From the NCBI GenBank assembly GCA_030052745.1, contig JANBVO010000045.1, positions 224,138 to 288,137 of the forward strand: a stretch of DNA of 64,000 bases, in the 5' to 3' direction. Made by a program: the position numbers and the translations under genes. The DNA is from Pleurostoma richardsiae. Its lineage: Eukaryota > Ascomycota > Sordariomycetes > Calosphaeriales > Pleurostomataceae. Under the pieces are notes generated by a model, which was not told the origin of the DNA, did not search any database, and saw nothing but the letters and a program-made list of their open reading frames with translations. Positions 41,136-53,072 of this stretch are shown piece after piece (within the stretch, counting starts at the first letter, position 1; each line of letters begins with the position of its first letter).

Positions 41136-44126
41136 CTTGTGAGATCAGCAAGGCCGTCGGTGAAGCGCAAGCGCGTTGTTCGGGTTCAGCTGCTGGGGAC
41201 AGCTTTTTCATTTATCCTCGTGCGACGGCGCGGACTTGGCAGGCGGATATCCTTGCCGCTCGCGAAGGATTGTGGCACGGGCCTTGGCTCTGCCTGAAGC
41301 GCAGCGCGTTTGTCCACTGACAAGCTCAGAAGCATGGGGCATACGGGGTCTTAGTGGGATGCCGGCACCAGGATCAACACTCGCAGCGCCGCTTCTGTAT
41401 TGACAGACGTCATTTCATTTGGTTGGTGCAGTTCTTTCGCCAAAAGCTTAGCCTGCACCAACATTGAACCAGGTACGCTTTGCACCCCTCTTCTGTATGT
41501 CCTGTGTGGCCAAGTTAACTCCTCCCGGCTTTTCTTGTGCTTCCATATCGTTCTTATCAGATCAATGACGGATGAACTCAGGTGTTGTTGACCCTGCGTT
41601 GGTCGCACAGCCGGCGCAGCCGCAGCGGAGAGACTTGAGCTAGCTCAAGGCTAGACCGCCAAAATCGAGGGAGAACACGAGACCCCCCACTGCTCGGATC
41701 GGCCGATAGAGTTAAGTGATCGGCTTCATGGGTTCTCGCACCCGAAGTCGAAGACAATGATATCTAATTGGTCTCTTGATGAAACAGCTCATTGCGGCTT
41801 GCCTTATCGTTTAAGGCACCCAGACGAGATCACCGCGGGGTCCCAAGGGCCTCTTCCACAGTGACGCGACTATCAACCTGTCGCAGTCATCAGTTCCCGC
41901 GACGGCAGACCCTGGCTTCAGCTCTACCGATTTAGGAAGGATGTTGATGATCCCGTTGGAGAGGGGAAGAGTCGTCGTTCTCCACTTAACGTAAGTCGAG
42001 CTTCCTTTCGAGTTTGTCGATAAGTGGAGGAGCTAAGAAGAGTTTTTTTATATAATCAGCCGTTGGATAGACTGATGCAGCCTGCCTCCGCAGAGTCGTG
42101 AGAATAAAGGGCCTCCGAAGCCACCAGATTCACGGGCCGGACGCAGCATGATGACGGCGTCGTAAGGGCACATATAAACCGAAATAGTTCATGTGGATCT
42201 CTTGTAGACCCCTTAGAGAGACTGCCCTCGGCAGTGTCTAGCATGACAGAGGTTTCGTGTCGCTGACAAGTATGCGCTTTGCCTGCTGTTCCTTCTCTGG
42301 GGCTTGGAGGTAGAAGAGCCATAAAGGCTCTGACTTGTCGTGTCCCCTAACCAGGATTATCGCGGTAATTGTCGCGACTGACCATTGGCCATGAACGTGA
42401 TCTTGCCTTGCAGAAGTTCTCTGGGTCTTGTGTGGTGGACGTAGTGTCCAGATCCCGTCGAATCTTCGAAAAGAGCAAGATGTCAGCCACAAGACTCTGG
42501 GTGGCATAAATCCTCCCAGACAGGAGTTGACGACAGCCAGATTACCATCGGAAAGAAGACTCAGCGTCTCTGCATGTCTGGGTTTCTCCGTTTCCTACTG
42601 GGCAGCGCGTTTTATGACAGATAGTGAACATATGTGTGATAGCCCAGCAACACGTGTCCGTCTATACAATGCTGTTGTAATCAATCTCAGTACAAGCTGC
42701 GACAGTGTTGGCTCATGGTTTTCTGAGAGTGGAGGATTTAAACTACACGTAGTCTCGCGGAGGCAGACGGGACGCGTAAGGAGAAGAGGATGCTTCAACT
42801 TACGAGCTTTTCCACGGTGGTGATTGTTCCCACGCTCGCAACCAAGCGACTCATGAGCCGGTGTCCCAGGAAATCTTGAGGCATTCATCGTAGAGGCTTG
42901 TAGAGCTTGTCGACTACCCTGTAGGGTCTTTCGGGAAGACCGACCTTTTCATCTCTTCGGACACGAACATGCAAAAGCTTCTGGACGTGGCAAAATAGCT
43001 ACGCAGAGAAACCTTCATGTTGTTTTGTGGTGAGTATACCAGAGGCACGGTAACTCTTTTCTCAAAGAGCAGAAGATATGGAGGTAACTCGCGGCGGCCG
43101 ACAGCGACCATACCACTTTTCATCGCGCACTGCATTCATGTAAACTGTTGTTCAGAGAAGCTCACACAGACAAATAAACCAACCATGAAAGCCCAGCGGA
43201 ATCCTCTCTGGTTCGTCTGTCACGAGGGGAAAAGAGCGTTCGAGGGGTTGGTGGACATGAGAGCCGCAATGTTGCACTTGTTCGCGAGGAACATTCTCGC
43301 CCGTTCTAGCCAGTTTAGATAGACCTCTGTACAGTAATCCCGGAGTAGAGGCGACTGCGTCTATCCAAGAGGACGCAATTATCGCTCTGCTGCAGTGTCC
43401 ATCACAATTGCCCTTGGTACGCGTGGATCCCTGGCACGACGCGTAATGTGCGAACTCCTTTATTTCGTCCCGTTAGCTAAGGAACCGTTGAACGGCGGGA
43501 CCTCCACATCCCGAACGACTGCCGGCCTTGACCAGGACAGTGGAGCTTACTCGTAATGCCGCCCCGGATAGCGGGCCTAAGCTGACGTTTCGCACGACTC
43601 GAACTCCCTGGATGGTTACCAAAACATGACATGCAATTGGCTGAAGCCATCTTAGCTCTGGCTTAAGATTCGAAAGGGGGGGCCTCGGTTTGTAGAGCTC
43701 CTCGTAGCTGTCGTCAACAAGCCCACCCTGCTTGAATCCCGCCTCAGCTGGGCCAATCAACGCCCTCACAATAGGGACTGCGTCAGACACATCTACCGGA
43801 CCATCTCGAGATTGCTCCATCCCAGCGGAAGCTAGACTACCTACACAGCAGGTTTCTTAATGGGAGATGGCGTACATAGGGATGCCGAAGTCTTGGCGGC
43901 CGGGTCCTAATGAGAAGGACATGGCGATAAAAGGGCGCCTTCATGCCGGTAATTAGACCGGGAGGCTTCTGCTTCACCTTCGCCCTCCCACCTTCGCGCT
44001 TCTTCCGCCTTCATCCTCCGGTCTTCAACAAGTAGTTCGATATTGTCGGTCTTTACAAGTTTCCAGGCCAACAAGTCCATTCGTTTTCTGAATACCTTCC
44101 CTGAAACGACATCAAGGCCGTTCACG
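41136..44126. other. 3 kb divergent intergenic region
   Basis: This region lies between the starts of the GPI-type protein gene (minus) and the dioxygenase gene (plus). No supported gene is present. A 115-codon minus-strand frame at 43473-43820 (MEQSRDGPVDVSDAVPIVRA) looks mildly protein-like in its first half but has no motif. AT-rich patches occur, for example near 42040-42060. It may include relic coding sequence. Confidence 0.45.
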
Positions 44127-45360
44127 ATGGTCGGCATATCTAAGATCTCCTTCGCTCTCCTTGCCGCCGTTGTGGCCGCTCATCCCGGTGAGTCGCACGA
44201 TGCGCACCATATGAAGCGTGAGATTGTCGCCCGTGACCATGCCGCCAGGATGGCCGCCCGCTCTCTTGGCTCTTGCGCCAACACTGAGGGTGCCCGCGCG
44301 CTGAAGCAGCGGTCCATCAAGCGCCGTGCAGAGAAGGTGAGGAGTCTGCGCGAGGAGAAGAACATCAAAACCCGTATGTCGCATGTTGCCCTAATTGAGA
44401 CTTGAGGATAGTATGGCTGATACGCGTGCAGGCTCCAAGAAGTACCGCAGGGACCTCGAAGACCTCGAGGCGTGGGAAGAGGTTAACCACAATATGACCG
44501 GAACGTATGCCTACGACATGTTCAGCCCGCTTGAGACCGTCTTCGATGCCAACACGTCGTGCATTCTCGCACCTGAGGTGACTGATGGCCCCTACTACGT
44601 TGTGGGCGAGTACTTGCGCAGCAACGTCAAGGAGGAGGAGTACTGCGACGGCGTTGACCTCTTCCTTGAGGTCCAGTACGTCGACGTCAATACCTGCGAG
44701 CCAGTTCCGGCAGTCGCAGTCGACGTCTGGAACTGCAATGCCACAGGCATCTACTCCGGCATCAGCACGTCGGGCAACTACGCCGCCGATGGCTACAACT
44801 CAACCTACCTGCGCGGTATCCAGCTGACGGATCACGACGGCGTTGTCCAGTTTGAGACAATCTTCCCGGGCCACTACGAGGGCCGGGCGACGCACACGCA
44901 CCTGCTCGCGCACACCAACGCCACCGTCGAGCCGAACGGCACCATCTCGGTCTGGAACGCACCGGTCACCCACATTGGCCAGCTCTTCTGGCCCGAGGCC
45001 CTGCGGTCCGCCGTTGAGGCAATCTACCCGTACACGACAAACACCCAGGCTGTCACAAGCAACGATGACGACCAGTGGAGCATTGTCCAGACCGACGCTA
45101 GCTACGACCCGTTCCCGCAGTTCGTCTATCTCGGGGACAGCATCAGCGATGGCCTCTTCGCCTGGATCCAGATCGGCGTCAACGTCAGTGCCGACTACTC
45201 GTCCGACAGCTACTACAGCGTCGCCGCCTACATCGATGCCGATGGCGGCCACGCCGAATCGGGATCCATTGGTGGCGGCCAAGGCGGTGGCAACGGCACG
45301 ATGGGCGGAAATGGCACTGTGCCGTCAGGTAGCCTGCCTTCTGAGACTTCTTCAGCTTAA
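44127..45360 (+). CDS. secreted intradiol ring-cleavage dioxygenase-like protein
   Basis: Two exons, 44127..44373 and 44432..45360, encode 391 residues (58-bp intron, GTATGT/GTGCAG). A signal peptide (MVGISKISFALLAAVVAAHP) is followed by a basic pro-region with dibasic, Kex2-like sites (MKREIVAR, SIKRRAEK). The catalytic beta-sandwich follows. The non-heme Fe(III) ligands are all visible: Tyr in DGPYYVVGEYLR and the TIFPGHYEGRATHTHLLAH block supplying Tyr, the catalytic Arg and two His. Intradiol enzymes split catechols between the hydroxyls; the secreted fungal group is thought to act on plant phenolics. Several N-glycosylation sites are present. The C-terminus is a low-complexity Gly-rich tail (IGGGQGGGNGTMGGNGT). 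Confidence 0.92.
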
Positions 45361-45914
45361 CCGGCCGGATATTGATAGAGCATCTGGTAGATGGAGCGCA
45401 ATGCATTCTCGGTAGAAGTCGCAAGATGGTCGGCTTGTTTTCGTCTGTTCTCCTTTTAGCTGCGTCTTGCACATGTATTTGTTCCAAATAGATAGAATAA
45501 CGAAGACGAGATAGCGCGTCGATATTGTGTGCATTCCCTTCTCATGCATCATTTCTCGTCGGTCCACATGCCTCCTATCAGCATGCAGAATCTGACTTTA
45601 GGGTCTATAAGGGGACATCCAACGAGAGGCCGGGGATGTATTTGGGCGAATGCGTCAGCGCAGCTGTGGACGCTCTACGTATATTAAATCCGTGTCTCTT
45701 CTAGACTAGAATCAGGAGAGCTCTAGGGCCTCTAGGGGGACGAGCGAGAAGAATTTCAGCACGATCGATATTGTCTTATGTTACCTCTTAAGCGTAAAAG
45801 GCCGGATAAGCCGGTCCTTCGGCCTCATCGGCGGATCGTGTTGAGGCATATTAAGGACCGTTGAGGTGCGTATCAGTTATTGACAAGCGTCAGGTGTCCA
45901 AGGCTTAAGAACTG
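45361..45914. other. convergent intergenic region
   Basis: These 554 bp hold the 3' sides of the dioxygenase gene (plus) and the DUF7730-type gene (minus). Nothing else is visible. Confidence 0.5.
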
Positions 45915-47207
45915 TCAATAGTAATCGGCCGCCCACCGCGGCCTTGGTGTCCTGTTTAATCCCCAAAGGTCAAATGTCCAGTAGTCTCGGCCAAGAAAAG
46001 CTATATCGTCCCATCCACTGCAAATCCAGTACCCAAGCCCATCGAGAGAGGGATCTAGCGCCTTCCAGAACCGTCCGCGTATACAATTCTCCATCTCAAC
46101 CCTCAGGGCCGATTCATACATATACCGGTACTTTTTCAGGAGAACAGTCCACGCGCCCCCCTGGATGGCGATACTGCACTCTCGCCCGGGCCCGAGCGTG
46201 CGTATCATGTCTTCAATAGGCCCGAGGACAATTTCCTCTGTTGCTGAAATGGTGTCTGGGAATTGGTTCGGATTCTGCGGGCCTATGAAGCACTCTAGCG
46301 AGATGTACAGGTAGCGAATGTTGGGAAAGGCCAGCGGGATCATTCGACACAGTTGATGCAAGGGTGAGTTGTCCATTGATGGGTCCGTGTAGAGTCCGTA
46401 AAGCAGGTTGCCAGATCGCCAGTGTTTTGATGGGGATGTCAGATTCCAGAGCATCTCGAGGGATGTCACCCTGCTCAGCCGCTGAGGTAGCAGTAGCTGG
46501 GACAGGTTTAGTTGCAGATCTAAACCGGACATGTGGAACGTGTTCGTTCTGAATAGCACGTCTATGCCCTCGAGGTAACTGCTCTAGGACATTAGCATGT
46601 ATCCCATTACAGAGGGGGTTCCGTCCACCTAATGCTCGACATACGCTTGACGGCAGGCTAGGAGCCATCCCATGATGCCGACAAAGCAAGAGGAAGCCTG
46701 GTCGGCTAGTTGTTCTCGTCCTTCGCAGGTACACAAAGTGGCAGCGAGACACCTGTCATCGCATGGCTTGATTGTCTGAGCCAACATGACCTCGGCTTCC
46801 GCCTCCGTCCACTCGAGACGTCGGTGGCACACGCAGCTAAACCACTGCCATCGCTGCGGGACGCGCGTGTCACGGACCAGTTCCGAGCCGAGCCCGCAAT
46901 GTGGTCCGATGGTCTCACTCGATTGCGGCTCTGGGCTCCGACAGACGAGCGGGTAATCGAATCTTAAGTCTAGGTGGAGCGTGCGCGAGCCGAAGGCAGC
47001 GACAAGTACCGCGTAGCGAATCTCATAGGGGAGTCTCTGGAAGAGGCCGTAGTGAGCTGTGACTATGACGGCCTCGTCTGGCGATGGTGTTATATCCCTC
47101 GGCCGGTGAAGTGGTAATAATGGCGGCGGACCACGGGTTACCTCACTCTCTTCATGGACAAGCGGTCGGTGCCGTCTGAGTCGAATCCATCTCGCGATGT
47201 CCTGCAT
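45915..47207 (-). CDS. DUF7730/F-box-like hypothetical protein
   Basis: Two exons, complement(45915..46578, 46645..47207), encode 408 residues. The 66-bp intron has a perfect GTATGT donor, a GCTAATG branch region and a GAGCAG acceptor. It joins LLACRQAY to LEGIDVLFRTNTFHMSG. The motif LPYEIRYAVLVAAFGSRTLHLDLRF near the start and CRQAYLEGIDVLF...NTFH in the middle are, from memory, the signature of the large fungal DUF7730 family, which resembles F-box proteins and is of unknown function. A Cys-rich insert (LAATLCTCEGREQ) lies between them. The second half has hydrophobic/Trp-rich strands ending PRPRWAADYY. Start choice at 47207 (MQDIARWIRLRRHRP) is tentative. Confidence 0.75.
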
Positions 47208-47592
47208 CGCGTGCGATAACTAGAATATAGGCTGATATCTCGATGAGGAGAAATGATCCCAGTGAGGGCAATTTCCCCACCTTCAAGAATCTGAACGCAG
47301 CTCTTCCCCCGTATTTTGCGTATTCCCTTAAACACGTAAGATTGGATAGTATTATCTGATAAGTGTAATAGACACAAAAAGTATATACTATTGATTTCAT
47401 AGAACCGGACGCTCTACAGCATGTATCTACAGGTGGCCGGCAACGCCTGCACTGTTGAAGTAAACTACCTAGGTTCATTGTATTCCCGTCAAGACCAACA
47501 GTAACGACGGATCCAATCGTGCTCGCTGTGCTGAAACTATTTTTCCGTTTCTTGCAGCTCACTGTGCTATCAAAGAAAAGAAACACGACAAA
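47208..47592. other. intergenic region between two minus-strand genes
   Basis: These 385 bp are the promoter side of the DUF7730-type gene and the 3' side of the orphan basic protein gene. The DNA is relatively AT-rich. No other feature is supported. Confidence 0.45.
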
Positions 47593-49506
47593 CTACCAGT
47601 CTAACTCCAAGTCATCAAGCTTGTCACCGCCGTCCCTATTCTCGTCAGTCATCTCCTCGATAAGAATGTCCAGCACCAGCCGCGGCGCTGCCCCGTCGCC
47701 CAGCCTCGCCTGACGTGCAAACCACGTCCTTATTGCGCCATTGATGTAGCGTTTCATGGAGTCTAGTCCATCCTCGTCGTCTCGCGGGATCGGCTCGCGG
47801 GTCTTCATGCCTGCCCCCGTAATAGTGAAGATCAGGCCCTGCACGTCCGGCCCGAATGGAAGCTCCTCTATGAGCCCCCCCAAGGTCTTGTCCTGGAACC
47901 GGCCGCGTGGTGTCCAGCGCTCGGTCACCATCTCGGGTGATCGCGAGAGCACGACGCGGTAGATGAAGCTCACGGACGACTTGCCACTGCTACCGCTGGC
48001 AGCGAGCTTGATATCTTGGGGCGACGTAGGTATGGGTGGCCCATCCTCGCCCTGGATGATTTCCTTGGGAGGTGCACCGGAAGGAGCAGGGCTGGGCATT
48101 GGCTCAAACCGAGCGCTGTTCATGTCTGCAAGAGGGGCATTTCTGCGCTCCTCAGCTTCAGGATTCTTAGAAAGCGAAGGAGCAGCGTCGGCGAATAACG
48201 ATGTTCGAGACTCCAGGTGCCCATCACGAGCTTGGTGGAACAGAGTGTCCGTCGTCTTGGCTGCAGTATTGTTTGTGCTGCTGTCGACCACCGGAGCCTC
48301 ACCTGCCGACGGTGCCGGGTGTACCGCGGCCGTGTTGGAGCCCTCTGGGACTGCATCCGACTCAGTGAGGCCGTCCAAATCGTCCAGATTGTCCCAGTCC
48401 GAGTAATGTGGCTTCGGCACATGCTTCAGGCGAGCCGAAGTCCTCTTTCCTGGACTGGTAAAGTCCGTGCAGGCCGCGGCGGCGTTTTCCTTGGCTGTAT
48501 CATGGGCGCCTCGTTTCTGTCGCTTTGCCGAAGAGGTCGGTCTTTGAGTAGCATCATCATCTTCAACATAGGCACGCTTGGAGCGCATCTCTTGGACGAT
48601 TGTCTCAAATGACCGTATCGGCTACATGGTCATTAGCGGAAGGTGAAGCTATTGGCACCCACCGACGTGGATACGAGATCCAGAACGAGAAGGAGCTATC
48701 AGGCAACTCACGGGAGAGGACTTCTGACTGTCGGGTCCTTCATAGACGTCTTCTCGAGAAGTGCCCGCCATTGCTTTGTTGCCGGGCAAATGTCGGGACC
48801 CGCCATTATCTTTGGGTTCTTTGGCTCCGGAGGACCCAGTGGCTGTCGTTGATGGCTTGAGGATACTAAGATAGATCTGTCAGAGCATGCAGGACGACAG
48901 GGGGGCTGGTACTGTAGACAGTAGAACGTACGTTGGCGGAGGGGATGCAGGATCGGCGGCGGCTGTTGGGCTATCTGGGCCTATCTTTATGGCGGTATCG
49001 GTGCTGCTTGCTCTGTCGTCCGGGGATTGGACTACCATCTTGGCTTTGTTCTTGTACTTATTATTCCGATATTGCTGCTGGTTGAGGCGGAAGAACAACT
49101 GCTTTACAAGCCGTTTTATACTATATAATAAGATCAAGGATTAGTATATATCTGGAGATGAAGTGCAACGCAAATAACCTTACCGGGCCCGGTGTGTTGA
49201 GTATGAGTATTTGTTCTTGTAAGGAGATGTCTCATCATCCGGCCAGAACACCGATCCGTTTCCTCCCTTGTCCAAATACGCCTGGGCCATTTCTGTTAAG
49301 CCGGCCTGGTGTGCTGGATTCTTCCAGTCGTGGAGGTCGACGCCAGCAATGTCATCGGTAGTGCGGAATTTCTTACGGAAGACTCTTATATCATCGTTGA
49401 AGGTGGAACATCGTTTCGAACCCGCATTGCCATAGTCAAGCTGGTCTCGGAGGGAAGTAATGTTCGGGATCTTGGTAGGGACTATCTTGGACGACGGTGA
49501 GGACAT
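47593..49506 (-). CDS. orphan, probably nuclear, basic/disordered protein
   Basis: Four exons, complement(47593..48621, 48712..48865, 48932..49120, 49184..49506), encode 564 residues; all splice sites (GTAAGG/ATATAG, GTACGT/ATCTTAG, GTGAGT/ATGTAG) agree in phase. Exon 1 holds a structured part (ITSLRDQLDYGN, DLHDWKNPAHQAGLTEMAQA, GSVFWPDDETSPYKNKYSYS). It runs into a strongly basic helix (RIKRLVKQLFFRLNQQQYRN, NKYKNKAK). The middle is Ser/Pro/Ala-rich and disordered with likely NLS pieces (RSKRAYVEDD, SAKRQKRG). A C-terminal domain follows (KSSVSFIYRVVLSRSPEMVT, MKRYINGAIRTWFARQARLG, VLDILIEEMTDE). I do not recognise the family. The layout suggests a DNA- or chromatin-associated protein, but that is inference. 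Confidence 0.7.
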
Positions 49507-52500
49507 GTTGGTACGGAGGTACCGTGATAATGACGAGTTCCCAGAGTACAGCTGACGACGTATGATATACAGATGGAAACAGGATAAGGACGAAAGATAT
49601 TTGGAGGAAAAAGGTGTAGAAAACGTGAGGAGAGGAAGACAGAGAAAGGGTTGAAGGAAACCTCCAGCTTCTCTCCAAATATATCTCGTCTAAGTGTCCG
49701 AACATCCCTGGTCCGCCACCACTGCTGCCTACCACTGGTGGACGGATATGGGATATCGACGCGGCATACACATTGTCATTCAAAGAGAGGGACAATCTAG
49801 AATTCGGGTCTCAACTGAGCCTTTGGCCGCTCGGCAGGCCGCTCGCCTGTCCGTGCGGCAAAGTGGCTGAGACGCATGTTGGTTACAAAATGGGTACCCC
49901 AGAGTCATTTCCGCGAAAGTCTCCTCTAACACTGTTGTAGGTTCAACCAGCGACAACGTAATCAACACGAACAGGAACGTACTCAATATTGACTCACGGG
50001 TTCCTACAGAATTTCCTGAGTCTCATGACAATTGCTTTCATTTGCACGAATTACCAATGGCCTAGAATGAGCTATTTGAAACTGAGCCGATGTTGGAGGG
50101 GGCCATCCTGTCATGTCCTCGTCTCCAGTACCAACAAATGGCAGATAGTTATCACGGAAGACCGGCATTGTGTGTCGTGCTGGAAGATAATTGTACTGGA
50201 AGACGTTACATACTGCCTGGCTGCCTGAAGCAAGACGCCCGTGGCCCTGTCCATTCTTTGGACGGACCAGGTTCTCAGCCATATCCGCGCCTCCCTACCC
50301 CTGTCTCCCATCGGGGCCACCGGCGCTCCCAGTGCCAAACGTACCGTCATATTTGCGCCAAAATGATGTATTTGTCGTTAAAACTGTCTGGTTCTTTACG
50401 ATTGATGCCGCAGTCATCCCCGAGGGTGGCGCAATTCTAACCGCACACTGAGCACTTACCATAATTGTGTAACCCCTGGTTCTCACGGGCGTTTTTGGCT
50501 CACGGCGGAGGCTTGCAGGGTACGATTCTCAGAGCGGCCCGAACATAGGGAGGACGTATTCTGGACTTCTGATAAAGCGAGCCCGAGGAAGTTGATGTTG
50601 ACGACGTTCCTCGCCGACAACCACATATGCTGCATGTCAGGAACGATCGCCATCACTGCGCACTACAGAAGGAGTGCTAGAATTACGCCATGGAAGTCGT
50701 TACTGAGGCTTCAACAATCCGCTATACGCTATGCTCAGGGACGTGTCATCCCTTAATCTAGAGGTACTCTCTAGTTGCTAGACAATGGCACAAATCTCCG
50801 AAACCTCCAACCGGATTGCCAAGGTGGACGACATTGCCGTCAAGGTTTGTTCCCTTATCAACAGCTCGAATAAATTCTATGATACTCGGGTCAAGCTGTG
50901 CTAGGCACTCGACATCCTGTGTGTCATCGAATCTGTGGTTCTGCATATCATGTCGGCTGCGTGTTATTTTGGGCACGCTATCTCTCTGAAACTGCATGTC
51001 CATTGACTTTGTCGAAGAAGTAACCCCTGAATTTCCTGCCACTAGTGGGGGGATTGTCCGCAACGGAGAGCCGATTTGCTGGATGTCAATTATGCGGAGC
51101 ATTTAGAGCTACTTAGAATGGGGGTAATCGTGGCTGAAGAGGTGTGCCTCGAGGTTTTCTTTTCCTAGCTGTCCACTTGGAGGCGATCTGACGACTGGCG
51201 ATATAGTCCATGAAATATATGAAGAAAGGATGGCCGGGTTCTGCGACTTCCCATACATGCTTGGTGAATGAATACTCCTAAGCACGCCATCCATAGATTC
51301 ATCTGTCCAATTGAGTCTAGGAAACTTCTGGTCAACAATACCAAGTTATGCCAGGCATCCCACACCCAGTCCAAGGAACCCATCGAAGCGAGGGCCGAGA
51401 ATATGCGTCGAGACTTTGCACTGTACTGATCGGGACTTCATTGTGTGTTAAAAAATGGCGAGTTATCTGGCTGACAAGCTGCATAAGGACGGGGAAGATG
51501 ATTTGCGTCGGAGAGAAGGTAAGGTTATGGTAGTTCACTGACGGAGGCGACGGCGGAAGTGATGCTTAATTCGTCCTTGCTGGAATGCATAGCCAGGTGA
51601 CCTCCGTAGGGTGCTATTGAAACATTATTGATATATTTTTCACATTTCTCGACTAGGTCAGACATGGAGTGCAGGTGCCGAGCAAGATCTACTACATAAG
51701 TGTACGAATCATAGATCTCGGGAAGCTCAGCCTTAAGATGCCACTTTCGCGGCATATGTCTTATTATGGCGAAACACCAACAAGCGTCAGAGTAGATAAA
51801 CGACAGGCAGGCACTATGGTTTCCCCAAAGTATCCATGGAGATCCCTTTGACTTCAGCCTCTCTCGGGAGTGGCGTCCAGTCCACAGACGGTCAACCGGC
51901 ATCAACGCGGCGAGACCACTGCGCTCAACAGCCACCCCTGCGCTGAGACACGATACGTGACTGGGCCAGGTACCACCGAGGGCCAGTCGTTGGCCTAAAT
52001 ATCCATCCTATTACCGGCGTATTGTCGTTTAAAAGCTAACGAGTCAAGGTCTTCTTCTACCGCACCGGCTGCGCCCGAGACTACTGTTTTTTTCGGATAC
52101 CTGCCTCCTGTGTGGCCATGCGTGACAGAAGAAACGCATGGGCGAGTCATTGCGATCCGCCCTTGATTCGTGTCTTTGAGTCTGGGAGGGCTGTCCCTGT
52201 CCCTTTCTAGCAGCCGTTTGCAAAATAAGCCATTGTGATTGGCCACTTGGGCAACTGTCTACAAATCCCGCGTTATTGCCGCCGTATCTGCGTATCATCT
52301 GTTTTGGCTCTCGAATTCACGTTGGATCTTGAACCACATGTTCGAGTTTGACACTAATAACGAGGAAAGCTCCCGTAGTCCGCTCTTGATAATCTAGCTA
52401 GACGTCCAACTGCTGTGCAAACCTAGCAACACCGAAACTACAAAGTGACGACAGGTTCCCTCTACGTCCAGTTGACGATAACAACAAGAGCACTGAGCCA

Positions 52501-52538
52501 CCCCTCCTGCGCTTCTGATCCGATCAACGAGCCAGACG
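49507..52538. other. 3 kb intergenic region with decayed coding sequence
   Basis: No intact gene is supported between the orphan gene start and the four-helix membrane protein gene. Coding-like fragments on the minus strand at 50758-51935 are listed separately. The remainder shows only short frames on both strands. Confidence 0.5.
50758..51935 (-). pseudogene. probable gene relic spread over several frames
   Basis: Three minus-strand stretches read like real protein but lie in different frames with stops between them. They are 51525-51935 (ending in LPEIYDSYTYVVDLARHLHS and VEKCEKYINNVSIAPYGGHL), 51109-51294 (PAILSSYISWTISPVVRSPP) and 50758-51102 (VECLAQLDPSIIEFIRAVDK, NVVHLGNPVGGFGDLCHCLA). 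No chain of GT-AG introns joins them convincingly by eye. I read this as a decayed gene of about 1.2 kb, family unknown. An intact gene with unusual introns is the alternative. Confidence 0.33.
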
Positions 52539-53072
52539 ATGAACGAGGACTACTGGTACCACAACGGGTTCGGCGGTCTCATCGTCCGCGCCCTTCTTCG
52601 AACATTACAGTTCTTCTTCGCCTTCGCCGTCGCGATCCTGTACGGCCTCGACCTGCACAGCGAGGCCGACACGGACGCAAGCTGGATCTACGCCGAAGTC
52701 GTATCCGGTCTCTCTATGGTGACATGCATCACCCACCTGTTCTTCACGGTTACACAAGTTGCCTGGTGTGTATGGGACTGGGTGCTGTGCGTCCTGTGGG
52801 CTGCGCAGCTTGGCGTCTTCGGCATGCTGTTCCTAGGTGGGAAGGAGACACCCAGGCCACGGATGACAGCGGGGGTCTGGATAGATCTCATCAACCTTCT
52901 GCTGTGGTTTACGACTGCTATGCAGGGCATTGTTTACTGCTGTTCGACGAGGAGACTGAGACGCAGAAAAGACTACTTAAAGGAGGTAGATGGAGCTGGG
53001 CTTGAAATGCTTGATACTGCAGAGGACAGGGACTTTGGGGCTTCGACGAATTATGGACGGCATGGAGACTGA
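52539..53072 (+). CDS. four-helix (MARVEL-like) integral membrane protein, hypothetical
   Basis: This intronless frame encodes 177 residues. Four hydrophobic helices are visible: GGLIVRALLRTLQFFFAFAV; IYAEVVSGLSMVTCITHLFF; WVLCVLWAAQLGVFGMLFLG; and DLINLLLWFTTAMQGIVYCC. Short loops separate them. Cytosolic termini are likely, with a basic stretch RRLRRRKDYLKE after the last helix and a polar tail. The spacing and the Trp/Cys-rich third helix fit fungal MARVEL-domain-like small membrane proteins, which act in membrane apposition or trafficking; no specific function can be given. The first Met (MNEDYWYHNGFGG) is the natural start. Confidence 0.75.
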   Translation: MNEDYWYHNGFGGLIVRALLRTLQFFFAFAVAILYGLDLHSEADTDASWIYAEVVSGLSMVTCITHLFFTVTQVAWCVWDWVLCVLWAAQLGVFGMLFLGGKETPRPRMTAGVWIDLINLLLWFTTAMQGIVYCCSTRRLRRRKDYLKEVDGAGLEMLDTAEDRDFGASTNYGRHGD

